DNA of 64,000 nt, from assembly GCF_008806975.1 (NCBI RefSeq), contig NZ_CP031728.1, forward strand, positions 558,001-622,000, written 5' to 3'. This DNA is from Cellvibrio sp. KY-GH-1. GTDB taxonomy: Bacteria; Pseudomonadota; Gammaproteobacteria; Pseudomonadales; Cellvibrionaceae. Positions 1-9,462 of this stretch are shown here, one piece after another; position 1 is the stretch's first letter; each line of letters opens with the position of its first letter. The translations under genes were made by a program, and so were the position numbers. A model generated the notes under the pieces. It saw nothing but the letters and a program-made list of their open reading frames with translations, had not been told where the DNA came from and made no database searches.

Positions 1-3000
1 AGATCCATACGCGAATCCTCTATTTTGGACTCATGGTGGTGCTGAGCATAACCGCTCAATAGTTCAGGGCTTGGCGCCCAATCAGATGGGGTATCAATTA
101 TTTGAAAATGATTACAAGCGTCAAGGTGTTGACTTGTCGCTTCAATGGCAAGCCAGCGATACAACCGATCTCACCTTTTCTGCAAATTACAGTCAGGCAG
201 ATGTTAGTAACCGTATGGACGGTGTATTTGTAAACACCTCTCGTATGAGTAACTTTATTGACGGTGCTTCACAGCAAGGGTTGGGGTTGGGTTCTGAGTT
301 TTGGGGCCGTACGAGTTTTTACGATAACAACCCAGTGGAATACGGTGGGACCGAGGGGGGAGCGCCAACTGACAATGATCAAATGCAGTGGACAGATCCT
401 CAGCAGCAGTGGCATGTGTTGGATCCTAAAACACGTACTTGGACTACCCTGCTGAATCGCGAAAGCATTGGTTCTATTGAGGCTTCGGTAAATAATTACG
501 AAACTGAAAACTCACTCTACGCGTTAGAGCTTAATCATGATTTCTCGGATCGTTTCCGTATGGTTGCGGGCGCATCTGTAAATGAATCAATCCAAACACC
601 AAAAAATAATGTGTATTTGACGGCGAACACCAGCCGTGTAGTGGGTCCTTGGAACTTGCACCATGTACCTGCAAACTTGCTTAATCCTGCGGGCTACGAT
701 TGTTCCAGCGGTAACTGCCGCTTAAATGGTGGTTACACTGCGCCGGCCTCTTTGGGAAACAATGTTGATCTGGATCCTAGCTTAAATGATTTGTGGGATA
801 ACATAGGCACCTCAGGTTTTGACCCTGACGTTCTTGAAAACCACACACTAAGTTATATTCAGGCAACTATCACTGAGGTGAGTGATAAACAAGAAACGGC
901 GTTTGTTGATTTTGATTTTGATCTGGACTCTTACGGAATTACAACTGTAGAGTTTGGCGCGAAGGTTACTCATCGCGAAAAATTTGTTAATAACCAATCC
1001 GGTACACCGCGCCCGAGTGATGAGCGTGTGCAGAGCATTAGTCCGTTTACCGGTGAAACTCTGTCAATTGACGCCAGTAACATCAATTTGATTCAGGTAA
1101 CCAATTTTGCGGATGGCAAAGTGGATGCAAACGGCTTCTTAAGTGGCTTGGGTTACGCTAAAGATAACATCACTGATGGCTGGCTGCGCTTCGATCCAAT
1201 TGCTGCGATTAATGCTGTATCTCAAGGCGAGCGCGCCTTTACTTTGGATAATACTCAAACCCGTGGCGCTGAGTTTGACAATGTGTCAGCGTATATTAAG
1301 GCAAATTTTGAATTCATGGATGAACGCATTCAGGGTGATGTTGGCTTCCGCCATGTTCGCACTGAGGTGGAAACCAACGGTTTCGCAGGTACCGTATTTG
1401 GCACTACCAGTTCAAATGGCGGCAGGGTTATAGACCCAATTCAGTTGATGAGAATGCGTGAAGTTGGGGCAGGTGGTGTCCAGTGCCCTTCATTGGCTGA
1501 AACACCAAGTCCATTGGATTACGGCACAAATTCCATTTTCTGGAATCCGCAGAATGGTAGTACAGATACTACGTTGGGTACTAACTACAGTCTGACGCAA
1601 TTCTTTGAGCGTAATCGCTGGGCGCGTGTTGATGGCACTGGCTTCAATACTAATGGCACGCCGTTTGACTATAGTGATGATACTCCAATTGCCGCTACTA
1701 ATAGTGGTCTTTGCTACGATCCAATCCTAGAACCTGGCGTTATTCCAAGCTCGTTCTTTGAGCGAAATTTGGTGCGATACGCCGATATCTCTACTGATCT
1801 GACCTATCCGTTTGATGCCAATGGTGTTCGCCAATTGACTGAGTCAGGCAATATCGTATCGAACGATCGCAGCCGCAACTCTGTTGCAGCAATTGATAAT
1901 CATACCTACGACATTATTCTGCCAAGTTTGAACGTGAGTTTTGCCGCGAGAGAAGATTTGATTACTCGTTTTGCTGCGTCTAAAACCATGGCTCGCCCAC
2001 CAATTGATGATTTACGTGCAGGTGCGCGCACCAATGAAGGGGATATTTTTGGTTCAGGCATAGCTTTGCGCCCGAGCTCCACCGTGCAATTGTTTACCGC
2101 GAAAATTGATCCGCTTGAATCCACCAATTTGGATTTTTCAGTTGAATGGTACTTCAATGACTCGGGCATGGTTTCGGCAAATATCTTTACCAAAGATATT
2201 AAAAACATGATCGAGGTGAAAGATTATTTGTCATATATTGGAGATCTGCGTAAGACAGCGGCTAACCCAGATGGTACTAGCTACAGTAACGGAGTATTTA
2301 GTGTTGATGGTCAGGATATTCCTTTGCTGTTGTCAGCAGCTGATGTGAATACCTGTATGCCTCGTCGTTTGCAAGGTGAAGCAGCATTATCGGGTACTCC
2401 TGAATTAATTTATGGAAACAACCCCGATTATCTATGTAACCAGTACACAGTGACTCAGAACGTAAACGCGGCAAAGGCATCGGTAGAAGGTATTGAATTG
2501 AACTACGTTCAAAACTTTGACTTCTTACCGGGTATCTGGTCCGGTTTGGGCACCTCTATGAACTTTACCTATCAAGAAGGTACCTTTGATAAGTCTCGTG
2601 AAGTAATTCCTGGCGCGCCAAAAGAATCCTACAACGCGACAGTCTATTGGGCGCAAGATGGTCACCAAATTCGCCTTGCTTGGTCTGGTGCGAGTGATGT
2701 GTTAGAGCAAACAGCCTTTGCCGGTGGTTCGCGTTGGAGAGAAGGTCGTCAAACATTGGATCTGTCCAGCAGCTATGCATTAACTGACTCGATCAGCCTG
2801 CAATTTGACGTAGCCAACTTGACTAACGAAACTGTGCGCACTTACTTCACTAGTCGTACCTTGGTATTGCCTGATGCCAATGGTAATCCAATTACCTTTA
2901 ATGAGGGCTCGGCTATTAACGGCAATGCACCTACCAACCGTACTCTTGATGAATACACTGTTGGCAGAACATTCCGTGTAGGTATTCGTGCGGAGTTCTA

Positions 3001-3001
3001 A
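1..3001 (+). CDS. TonB-dependent receptor, C-terminal part (cut by window start)
   Basis: The reading frame is open from the first bases of the window, so this gene begins upstream; the first possible start inside the window is only a TTG at 71. About 1000 residues are visible, with alternating aromatic and polar beta-strands, long surface loops containing paired cysteines, and a terminal Phe (ending GIRAEF), as in outer-membrane beta-barrels of the TonB-dependent receptor family. The plug domain and TonB box are not visible. Such receptors import oligosaccharides across the outer membrane, and the setting makes agar or porphyran oligosaccharides the likely cargo (inference). A strong hairpin terminator follows the stop. 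Confidence 0.9.
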   Translation, partial: DPYANPLFWTHGGAEHNRSIVQGLAPNQMGYQLFENDYKRQGVDLSLQWQASDTTDLTFSANYSQADVSNRMDGVFVNTSRMSNFIDGASQQGLGLGSEFWGRTSFYDNNPVEYGGTEGGAPTDNDQMQWTDPQQQWHVLDPKTRTWTTLLNRESIGSIEASVNNYETENSLYALELNHDFSDRFRMVAGASVNESIQTPKNNVYLTANTSRVVGPWNLHHVPANLLNPAGYDCSSGNCRLNGGYTAPASLGNNVDLDPSLNDLWDNIGTSGFDPDVLENHTLSYIQATITEVSDKQETAFVDFDFDLDSYGITTVEFGAKVTHREKFVNNQSGTPRPSDERVQSISPFTGETLSIDASNINLIQVTNFADGKVDANGFLSGLGYAKDNITDGWLRFDPIAAINAVSQGERAFTLDNTQTRGAEFDNVSAYIKANFEFMDERIQGDVGFRHVRTEVETNGFAGTVFGTTSSNGGRVIDPIQLMRMREVGAGGVQCPSLAETPSPLDYGTNSIFWNPQNGSTDTTLGTNYSLTQFFERNRWARVDGTGFNTNGTPFDYSDDTPIAATNSGLCYDPILEPGVIPSSFFERNLVRYADISTDLTYPFDANGVRQLTESGNIVSNDRSRNSVAAIDNHTYDIILPSLNVSFAAREDLITRFAASKTMARPPIDDLRAGARTNEGDIFGSGIALRPSSTVQLFTAKIDPLESTNLDFSVEWYFNDSGMVSANIFTKDIKNMIEVKDYLSYIGDLRKTAANPDGTSYSNGVFSVDGQDIPLLLSAADVNTCMPRRLQGEAALSGTPELIYGNNPDYLCNQYTVTQNVNAAKASVEGIELNYVQNFDFLPGIWSGLGTSMNFTYQEGTFDKSREVIPGAPKESYNATVYWAQDGHQIRLAWSGASDVLEQTAFAGGSRWREGRQTLDLSSSYALTDSISLQFDVANLTNETVRTYFTSRTLVLPDANGNPITFNEGSAINGNAPTNRTLDEYTVGRTFRVGIRAEF

Positions 3002-3048
3002 GTGATGGAAGGGCTGACAAATCTTGATTTGTTAGTCTGATAAAAATG

Positions 3049-3083
3049 AAGCGCTTTGGGTTTACCTCAAGGCGCTTTTTTTT
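3049..3083 (+). terminator. Rho-independent terminator after the TonB receptor
   Basis: AAGCGC-type arms (3049-3060 and 3065-3077, with one G-U pair) enclose a short loop and run into a T tract of about eight. It separates the receptor from the following halogenase-like gene. Confidence 0.85.
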
Positions 3084-3186
3084 GGATAAATATTTTTAAC
3101 TGAAAATGTTGCCTAGTGAGACTATTATCAATATTCGGGCGCATTGCGCAAAATCACGCAATTAAATATTTAACAGGTGTAGTGTT

Positions 3187-4782
3187 TTGTCATCGAAACG
3201 ATTTGTCATAGTGGGCGGTGGAACGGCGGGTTGGATGACGGCAATGTTATTCCAACATGCGTTTCAGGATTGTACGATTACGCTTGTTGAATCTGCGGCT
3301 ACCGGAATTATCGGTGTAGGTGAAGGCTCTACGCCGGCATTAAAAGCGTTTATGGATGCTTTAGGCATCAGTGAAAGCGAATGGATGTCAGTTTGTCAGG
3401 CAACCTATAAATCGGGTATATCATTTAGGGGTTGGTCAACAAGAAATGGGTTTGAAGAATATTTTCATCCATTTTTTTCTCATTTTGATCGCGACCATAT
3501 TAAAGCGCTTATATTTAATTCCGAATTGCGACGTGCAGGTAAACGTGTGCATGCGCATCCTAATTTGTTTAGTTATGCAAGCTACTTGGCTGCGAATTCT
3601 CTGTGCCCGATTACCCCATACGCTTTTCCATTTGAAGTTCAATATGGCTATCATTTTAATGCAGCTATGTTAGGTTCTTTCTTAAAAGAAAAAGCCATTG
3701 AGCGGGGAGTGGTATGGAAAAGTGCGCATGTCGAAAACATTGCATTAAATGCAGAAGGTGATATTGCACACTTGGCGTTCGAGGGTGGGGCAATACTTGA
3801 GGGCGATTTTTTTGTCGATTGCACGGGCTTTGCTTCGCTTATTACCGGCAAAACACTCGGCACTCCTTTTATTCCCTATAGTGATGTTTTATTTAACGAT
3901 CGTGCCGTGACCTTAGCCTCTCCAGTGGAGAAGGTTATTTCAACGCAAACTGTAGCTACTGCATTAAATAATGGTTGGGCTTGGAAAATTCCTCTGCAAA
4001 ATCGTGTGGGAAATGGCTATGTGTATAGTTCAGCTTTTTGTAGCGAAGCTGAGGCAGAGGAAGAGTTGCGCGCGCATCTGAATATGAATAATGGCGAAGG
4101 CGAAGCGCGTCATTTAAAAATGCGGGTTGGGCGAGCCAAAACTATGTGGAATAGAAATTCCCTGGCAGTTGGTTTGTCGCAAGGATTTTTAGAGCCATTA
4201 GAAGCAACGGCATTGGCGTTGGTGCAATTAACGCTTGTTAGGTTTGTTAAATTGTATAAAGCGGGTGTATATACCAATCAATACGCAGAGCAACTGAATT
4301 CAGAAATCGCAGAAGCGTTTGATAATGTGAAGGACTATATACATACACATTATTTAACGTCCGACCGTGAGGATACACCTTACTGGCGCGCCTGCCGCCA
4401 AAATTCTGCGGCGGCATCGAATCGCCTTAAACTGGTGTTACAAACTTGGTTGAGTGGTGCGGATATTAGTGAGGCGCTGCAAAGCACGGGGCTTAATCGC
4501 CATTATAAAGTGAATTCCTGGGTGTACTTGTTGAGTGGTATGGGAATATTTCCTCCCGAGCATCAACTGGTGCAAGCCAGCCCGGATGATTTGGCTAAAG
4601 TACCGTTGGATTCAATTGTCGATTTTTTTGAGCGGTGCGCGTTAAATCATATGCCGCAAGCAGAAGCCTTAAATATTCTGCGCACTGGTGCGAGTCCATT
4701 TTCTGTAGAAGGTCGCAATAAAGCGAGTAAAGAGCAGGCTCTTGCGCGTTTGCTTGGTCTTAACTTCGCTGTTTCATCCTAG
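3187..4782 (+). CDS. Tryptophan-halogenase-like flavoprotein 1
   Basis: 531 residues of the flavin-dependent tryptophan halogenase family. The FAD-binding GGGTAGW motif is at residues 10-16, a GVGEGST motif lies near 43, the lysine equivalent to the catalytic Lys of PrnA is at about K75, and a complete WxWxIP motif is at W264-P269. The start is a TTG preceded by AGG eight bases upstream; no in-frame ATG fits better. Family members are often encoded beside TonB receptors in carbohydrate-utilisation loci, where their substrate is unknown; chlorination of free tryptophan is not implied. It is separated from the receptor by a terminator and converges with the next gene. Confidence 0.85.
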   Translation: MSSKRFVIVGGGTAGWMTAMLFQHAFQDCTITLVESAATGIIGVGEGSTPALKAFMDALGISESEWMSVCQATYKSGISFRGWSTRNGFEEYFHPFFSHFDRDHIKALIFNSELRRAGKRVHAHPNLFSYASYLAANSLCPITPYAFPFEVQYGYHFNAAMLGSFLKEKAIERGVVWKSAHVENIALNAEGDIAHLAFEGGAILEGDFFVDCTGFASLITGKTLGTPFIPYSDVLFNDRAVTLASPVEKVISTQTVATALNNGWAWKIPLQNRVGNGYVYSSAFCSEAEAEEELRAHLNMNNGEGEARHLKMRVGRAKTMWNRNSLAVGLSQGFLEPLEATALALVQLTLVRFVKLYKAGVYTNQYAEQLNSEIAEAFDNVKDYIHTHYLTSDREDTPYWRACRQNSAAASNRLKLVLQTWLSGADISEALQSTGLNRHYKVNSWVYLLSGMGIFPPEHQLVQASPDDLAKVPLDSIVDFFERCALNHMPQAEALNILRTGASPFSVEGRNKASKEQALARLLGLNFAVSS

Positions 4783-4827
4783 GCCTATTCGCTGTTTGGT
4801 GTAAATGAGGCGCGAATGTAGGACGAG

Positions 4828-6348
4828 TTATATTTCTGCGCGCAGAGTCCCCAATATGCTTTGGTGCGAATCAGGAATTTTATTCACCTCATTTTTAATG
4901 GCGTAGGATACATTCTGCAAAAATTGAATATAGTGGGGGGCTATGTCGGCCGGCATAGAAAATTTTTCGTAATTGAGGAAAAATTTTTGACCTATTAATA
5001 CTTCCAGCCAGCTATCGGTGCCAAAAATAGACGCTTCCGGTGGTGAGATCCAACCAGTTTTAGAAAACTCATTGAGTAACTTATCAAGTGATGCTGGGCG
5101 AGGCCCTGATTTTCGCTCTTTCCAGAACGAGTCCTCATCGCGTTGATTACAAAGGTAATGCACCATTAAAAAATCGCGCACTCCTTCAGTCTCCGAGCAC
5201 CACGCACGATTAAATTTCTCTCTCCCTACCGCATTTAATTCATTATTGTCGATACTGTCGCGCAACTTTCTCGCATAAGCGCAAATTAAATGAATGCTGG
5301 TGGATTCCAATGGCTCTAAAAATCCTGCTGATAGGCCTATGGCTACACTATTAAGTGTCCACGGGGATGACAGTCGCCCGGTAATAAATTCTATTTTGCG
5401 TGGGGTAGTTAATAGATCGCCCTCAATACCCTCTAATAAGTGTTGTTTCGCCGTATCGTAATCCATATTTTTTGAGCAATAGACAATGCCATTACCGGTG
5501 CGGTTCTGAAGCTGGATTTCCCAGCGCCATCCGGCTGCGTGGGCAATTGAGCGAGTGTACAAACGAGGCGCTTTATTCAATGTTGTTTGTGCTGCAATTG
5601 CAGTATCACAAGGCAAGTATGCTTGCCAGTTATCAAAGTTTGCTTTTAATGCTTGTTTATTTAGGACGCCATGCATTCCCGAGCAGTCTACATATAAATC
5701 GGCGCTGAGTGTTTCGCCATCCTCCGCAATAAGTGCGGTTATACCGTTTTCATCTGTTTCGACTTTTACTATGTGCTTGGAAATGTGGATTGCGCCATTG
5801 TGCAACGCTTTTTCTCGAAGTAATCGAGCCAGAAGAGATGCATCAAAATGAAGTGCGTAAAGTAGGTTGCTTAAAGGGTAGAAGAGGCCGTTTGTGTTTT
5901 CGGGCGCTTTTGAACCGCGAGAAAACTTATCTGAATAAGCCGCAACAGCGGAAGGAATATAAGGTGTGAGGTCAGGATTTTTAAAATAGCGTGCCGTGCT
6001 TAACCAAATTTTAAAAAACTCAGCCTGTCCTAGGTTGTGCCCCATGTTGCCAAAACCATGCATATAGCGTTCGCCGGGACGGGACCAGTTTTCAAATTGA
6101 ATGCCATACTTAAATGTTGCTTGGCAGTGCTTAACCAGATCCTGGTCGCTTATTTCTATATAATTTAAGAGATCGTAAATGGTGGGAATACTTGCTTCCC
6201 CAACGCCTATGGTTGGAATTTCTGCTGTATCAACTACTACAATCTGATAACCATGTGTTTCCCATTTTTTAGATAAAATAGCGCCCGTCACCCAACCAGC
6301 GGTTCCTCCGCCCAGAACAATGATTTTTTTGGAATGAGATTTGAGCAT
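4828..6348 (-). CDS. Tryptophan-halogenase-like flavoprotein 2
   Basis: 506 residues, same family as the neighbouring convergent gene but clearly diverged from it. GGGTAGW is near residues 13-19, GVGEAS near 48-53, and the catalytic-type lysine is at about K80 (QATFKYG). The WxWxIP motif is degenerate: WRWEIQ, with the proline replaced. The FLEPLES segment typical of the family is present. The product is probably cytoplasmic since no signal peptide is seen. The role in glycan loci is unknown; a flavin-dependent modification linked to outer-membrane transport is speculative. Confidence 0.85.
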   Translation of the reverse strand: MLKSHSKKIIVLGGGTAGWVTGAILSKKWETHGYQIVVVDTAEIPTIGVGEASIPTIYDLLNYIEISDQDLVKHCQATFKYGIQFENWSRPGERYMHGFGNMGHNLGQAEFFKIWLSTARYFKNPDLTPYIPSAVAAYSDKFSRGSKAPENTNGLFYPLSNLLYALHFDASLLARLLREKALHNGAIHISKHIVKVETDENGITALIAEDGETLSADLYVDCSGMHGVLNKQALKANFDNWQAYLPCDTAIAAQTTLNKAPRLYTRSIAHAAGWRWEIQLQNRTGNGIVYCSKNMDYDTAKQHLLEGIEGDLLTTPRKIEFITGRLSSPWTLNSVAIGLSAGFLEPLESTSIHLICAYARKLRDSIDNNELNAVGREKFNRAWCSETEGVRDFLMVHYLCNQRDEDSFWKERKSGPRPASLDKLLNEFSKTGWISPPEASIFGTDSWLEVLIGQKFFLNYEKFSMPADIAPHYIQFLQNVSYAIKNEVNKIPDSHQSILGTLRAEI

Positions 6349-6471
6349 TTATAATTGCCTGTTGATAAATTTGGGTGGTGCAGTATGGTCAGCACTATAG
6401 TCGTTATTTGCCCATTATATTGGCGTTAGGATATATCGGAGGAAAAAACAGCTATTTATTTTATTGATAAA

Positions 6472-6494
6472 TGTTAACATTATACATATATTGG
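6472..6494 (+). promoter_or_regulatory. TGTYRACA-type candidate operator, site 1
   Basis: A palindromic TGTTAACA core (6472-6479) is followed by ACATATAT and TTGG. The same arrangement occurs at 15651 and, reversed, at 46378. It points toward the secreted protein gene starting at 6588. Confidence 0.5.
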
Positions 6495-6587
6495 TGTCGC
6501 ATTTTCTTTAATTCAGGAACTGTTTGAAATATGGTGAATGTGCCTAGAGTATGTGTTGTCTATATTAATCATTTAAAGGATAGATAA

Positions 6588-7241
6588 ATGTTACATAAAA
6601 AATTAGTGTTTTTATTTTCTTCAATTTTGTTATTGCTTTCGGGCTCAAGTTTTGCTGATTTTGGCCCTTTCAATAACCCTCAAGCATCTGGAACGGTAAA
6701 GAGTGGCTTAGGTGCAGTGAGTGGTATGTATATTTCGAATGTTCCAATTTTTGTAATGGATACAAAAGCCGTTATCGACTCATATTGTGTGTCCAAGGGC
6801 TATGAGATAGCCACTAGAACAACTGTTTCCTATGGGTCGAATAGTGGTGCTGTATTTGTGGCTATTGGCGGTGCATCGCACACAAATGCTGTTGTATCTA
6901 CATATCAGGCCGGAATGCCCATCATAACTCAGGTCTGGTGTGACTATTCTGCTCAACCTACTGCAGTGGTTACTTATGGTCCTTTTGAGAATCCTGTGGG
7001 ATCCGGTTATGTGAAATCCGGTGCTTACACAGGGCAGTATGTGACAGGTCGGTTGTTTAGTGGAGACACAATTTTGCTCAACTCTTGGTGTGTTTCTAAA
7101 GGTTATACCCGATACTTAAAACAAGAGCATGCATTTGGTTATGTCGGTTTTCTTGCCGGGAGCGGAACTGTTATGACTGATTTAAATATGTCATACAGTA
7201 ATGGATCTACTCCATACACAGCAAAATTATGGTGCCAGTAA
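6588..7241 (+). CDS. Secreted protein with two tandem repeats, function unknown
   Basis: 217 residues with a clear Sec signal peptide (hydrophobic core, cleavage probably after SFA near residue 24). The mature part is two tandem copies of a domain of about 95 residues. Each begins with an aromatic-GPF-N-P motif (FGPFNNP, YGPFENP), continues with a KSG segment and a Cys-V-S-K-G-Y segment, and ends in V/L-W-C. The two cysteines per copy suggest one disulfide per repeat. The family is not recognised. It starts at an ATG after an AAGGATA ribosome site and stands alone between the halogenase and esterase genes. A TGTTAACA site upstream suggests co-regulation with agarases. Confidence 0.8.
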   Translation: MLHKKLVFLFSSILLLLSGSSFADFGPFNNPQASGTVKSGLGAVSGMYISNVPIFVMDTKAVIDSYCVSKGYEIATRTTVSYGSNSGAVFVAIGGASHTNAVVSTYQAGMPIITQVWCDYSAQPTAVVTYGPFENPVGSGYVKSGAYTGQYVTGRLFSGDTILLNSWCVSKGYTRYLKQEHAFGYVGFLAGSGTVMTDLNMSYSNGSTPYTAKLWCQ

Positions 7242-7312
7242 TCTTGGTCTTATATTGATTTTAAATAATATCTGTGGACACAACTTTTTTTAATATTTGT
7301 AGGTTGTTTTTC

Positions 7313-7344
7313 CGACCCTAAATTAAATGTTTAGGGTCGTATTT
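7313..7344 (+). terminator. Hairpin terminator after the two-repeat secreted protein
   Basis: Perfect 10-bp arms (7313-7322 and 7330-7339) with a 7-base loop, followed by TATTTT on the + strand. Confidence 0.65.
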
Positions 7345-7369
7345 TCAGAAAAAGGCAGCAATAAAAAGT

Positions 7370-8170
7370 TTAATGGCTTTGTAACTTATTAAAGAATATA
7401 AATGATCGCTTGATATTGTTGTGCCAATAGTCCCACTCATGTTTACCGGGTAGCGTTTCAAGTTCAGCAATATTACCTATGCCTTGAATATTTTTATTGA
7501 AGTTTAAATTTCCTTGATATAGTTGATCATCTATACCGCAATCAAATCGGATGGGCGGCAATGAATTCTTGTGGCGTTTAATCCAATAAAGTAATTCTGA
7601 TTCTTGGGGATTTTCACAATCATAAATGCTTAATTCATCATTTACGAAAAGCGCCATTTCTCGAATATCTGTTATTGATGAGTGCGCCGATATACCTTTA
7701 AAAATTGTAGGGTATTTGGCCCCTAGACGCAGTGCGCCATAACCGCCCATAGATAGCCCAGCAATATATACATTGGAAGCAGGTGAGGCGGACGGGTTGC
7801 ACTTTATAACCGCAGTAATCACATCTTCCACAATCCATTTTTCATAATTTTCACCGTTTGCCAGCGGTAAATAAGCTGAGCCGCCATAAAAACCGCCGTC
7901 GGAAGGCATCACCAATATCATTTGGCTGAGGCCACCTTTGGCGTATTCATCGCTATAGGCCTTGTGTGCACCGCCCAAACCCGACCATACCCAGTGATTG
8001 CCGTAAACACCGTGCAATAAAATGACAATCGGCAAGTCTTTGCCATCGGGATGAGCGTTAAAGACGCTGATATCGCAGCGTCGGTTTAAGTGTGAACTCT
8101 GAACGGTGAGTAATTGAAAATGTTCAGCTAGATATTCCGGGTTGGATTGTTCAATTCTAATAACAGCCAT
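7370..8170 (-). CDS. Putative esterase of the esterase D / S-formylglutathione hydrolase type
   Basis: 266 residues with an alpha/beta-hydrolase fold. The oxyanion segment LLHGVYGNHW lies near residue 52, the nucleophile motif is GLSMGGYGAL near residue 145, a candidate acid is in CGIDDQ, and the catalytic His is in GKHEWDYW near the C-terminus. No signal peptide is seen, so it is probably cytoplasmic. The gene starts 5 bp after the ADH stop codon, so the two are an operon. ADH plus esterase D-like hydrolase is the classical pairing for thiol-dependent formaldehyde oxidation, which fits the P450 demethylase system about 30 kb away (inference). A general carboxylesterase is the alternative. 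Confidence 0.8.
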   Translation of the reverse strand: MAVIRIEQSNPEYLAEHFQLLTVQSSHLNRRCDISVFNAHPDGKDLPIVILLHGVYGNHWVWSGLGGAHKAYSDEYAKGGLSQMILVMPSDGGFYGGSAYLPLANGENYEKWIVEDVITAVIKCNPSASPASNVYIAGLSMGGYGALRLGAKYPTIFKGISAHSSITDIREMALFVNDELSIYDCENPQESELLYWIKRHKNSLPPIRFDCGIDDQLYQGNLNFNKNIQGIGNIAELETLPGKHEWDYWHNNIKRSFIFFNKLQSH

Positions 8171-8175
8171 TTGAA

Positions 8176-9291
8176 TTATTCCTCGTCATCAAAGACAACA
8201 ACACCTTTGGCGATACGGCCATTAATTAAATCATCAAAACCCTGCGCTACATCTTCAATGCGATAGGTTTTAGTGACCAACTCATCCAATTTTAATTGAC
8301 CCGCGCTATATAAATCCAAAATGCGTGGAAAATCCCGGTCGGGATTGCACATGCCATAAAGTGGATTGATATAGATTTTGTCCCATTCAAATAATTCACA
8401 GTCAAAATCAATGCGCTGCTCAATGCCACTGACTTGCACCGCCGTTCCGGCACTACGAATAAGTTTGAGTGGTGCTGAGCCAAGCGCGGGAACAGCGGTG
8501 CACTCAAAAGCATAGTCTGTACCGCGCCCGCCGTTGATCGCACGTACTTGCGTGGCTACTTCGTTAAAATCCTTATCATCTCGTGTCGCTATGACACCGT
8601 GGGTCGCACCGAATTTTTTAGCTTGATCCAAGCGCTCGCTATTGATATCAATGGCGATAATTTTATTGGCGCCTGACAATTTTGCCGCTTGAATAACATT
8701 TAAGCCGACGCCACCACAACCAATTACACAGACGGATGAGCCCAGCTTGACGTTGGCGGCATTGACTACAGAGCCCCAGCCCGTCATAACACCGCAACCA
8801 ATAATTGATGCGGTGGCGTAAGGGATGTCGCAGTGAATTTTGACTACTGCAGATGCTTTAACAATAGTATGTTCAGACATAGTGCCGAGATGAAAAGAGC
8901 GTTCAATCGGCGCGCCCTGATGGCTTGCAGCATCTGGGTGTGCATGCCCACAAAGACCTTGCCCGCACACCGGTGAATTTATTTCGCAGATATGAGTATT
9001 GCCTTCGCGGCATTGAAAACAGTGACCACAGGGAATTGCCCAGTTTAAGATAACTCTATCACCAGCTTTCACTTTGGTTACTGCTGAACCAACGGCCATA
9101 ACTATGCCAGCACCTTCATGGCCAACAATAAAAGGTTTGTTCCAGGTATTGATGGAGTCCCAGTCGGTGTGGCAAATGCCCGATGCTTTTAATTTAATCA
9201 GCACCTCGTCTTGTGCCGGAGTACCAATGGCAATTGTGGTTAAATGGAAGTTTCCTTTGCCATCAGACAATATGGCTTTTGAATGAATCAT
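8176..9291 (-). CDS. Zinc-dependent alcohol dehydrogenase, class III-like
   Basis: 371 residues of the medium-chain dehydrogenase family. Catalytic zinc ligands lie in GICHTDW and GHEGAG near the N-terminus. The structural zinc cluster has the Cys-x2-Cys-x2-Cys-x7-Cys pattern (CGHCFQC...IC). The Rossmann motif is GCGGVG. Overall layout resembles class III (formaldehyde/glutathione) ADHs more than short sugar dehydrogenases. It is first in a two-gene operon with the esterase and divergent from the AraC gene. A likely role is oxidation of formaldehyde or its thiol adduct produced by P450 O-demethylation (inference); another alcohol substrate cannot be excluded. Confidence 0.85.
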   Translation of the reverse strand: MIHSKAILSDGKGNFHLTTIAIGTPAQDEVLIKLKASGICHTDWDSINTWNKPFIVGHEGAGIVMAVGSAVTKVKAGDRVILNWAIPCGHCFQCREGNTHICEINSPVCGQGLCGHAHPDAASHQGAPIERSFHLGTMSEHTIVKASAVVKIHCDIPYATASIIGCGVMTGWGSVVNAANVKLGSSVCVIGCGGVGLNVIQAAKLSGANKIIAIDINSERLDQAKKFGATHGVIATRDDKDFNEVATQVRAINGGRGTDYAFECTAVPALGSAPLKLIRSAGTAVQVSGIEQRIDFDCELFEWDKIYINPLYGMCNPDRDFPRILDLYSAGQLKLDELVTKTYRIEDVAQGFDDLINGRIAKGVVVFDDEE

Positions 9292-9462
9292 AAAAGTTAG
9301 CTCCAGTAAAGTTCGTGAAGTAGGTGTGAATGGGTTAAAAACGAAATATATAGACTAGAATTAGTTTGATTTTCATTGTTGATGATCGGCCATAGCTAAA
9401 AAATATTGCTATCGCATTAAAAATATAATCAACTTTATTCCAAGAATATTGACTACTGGAAA

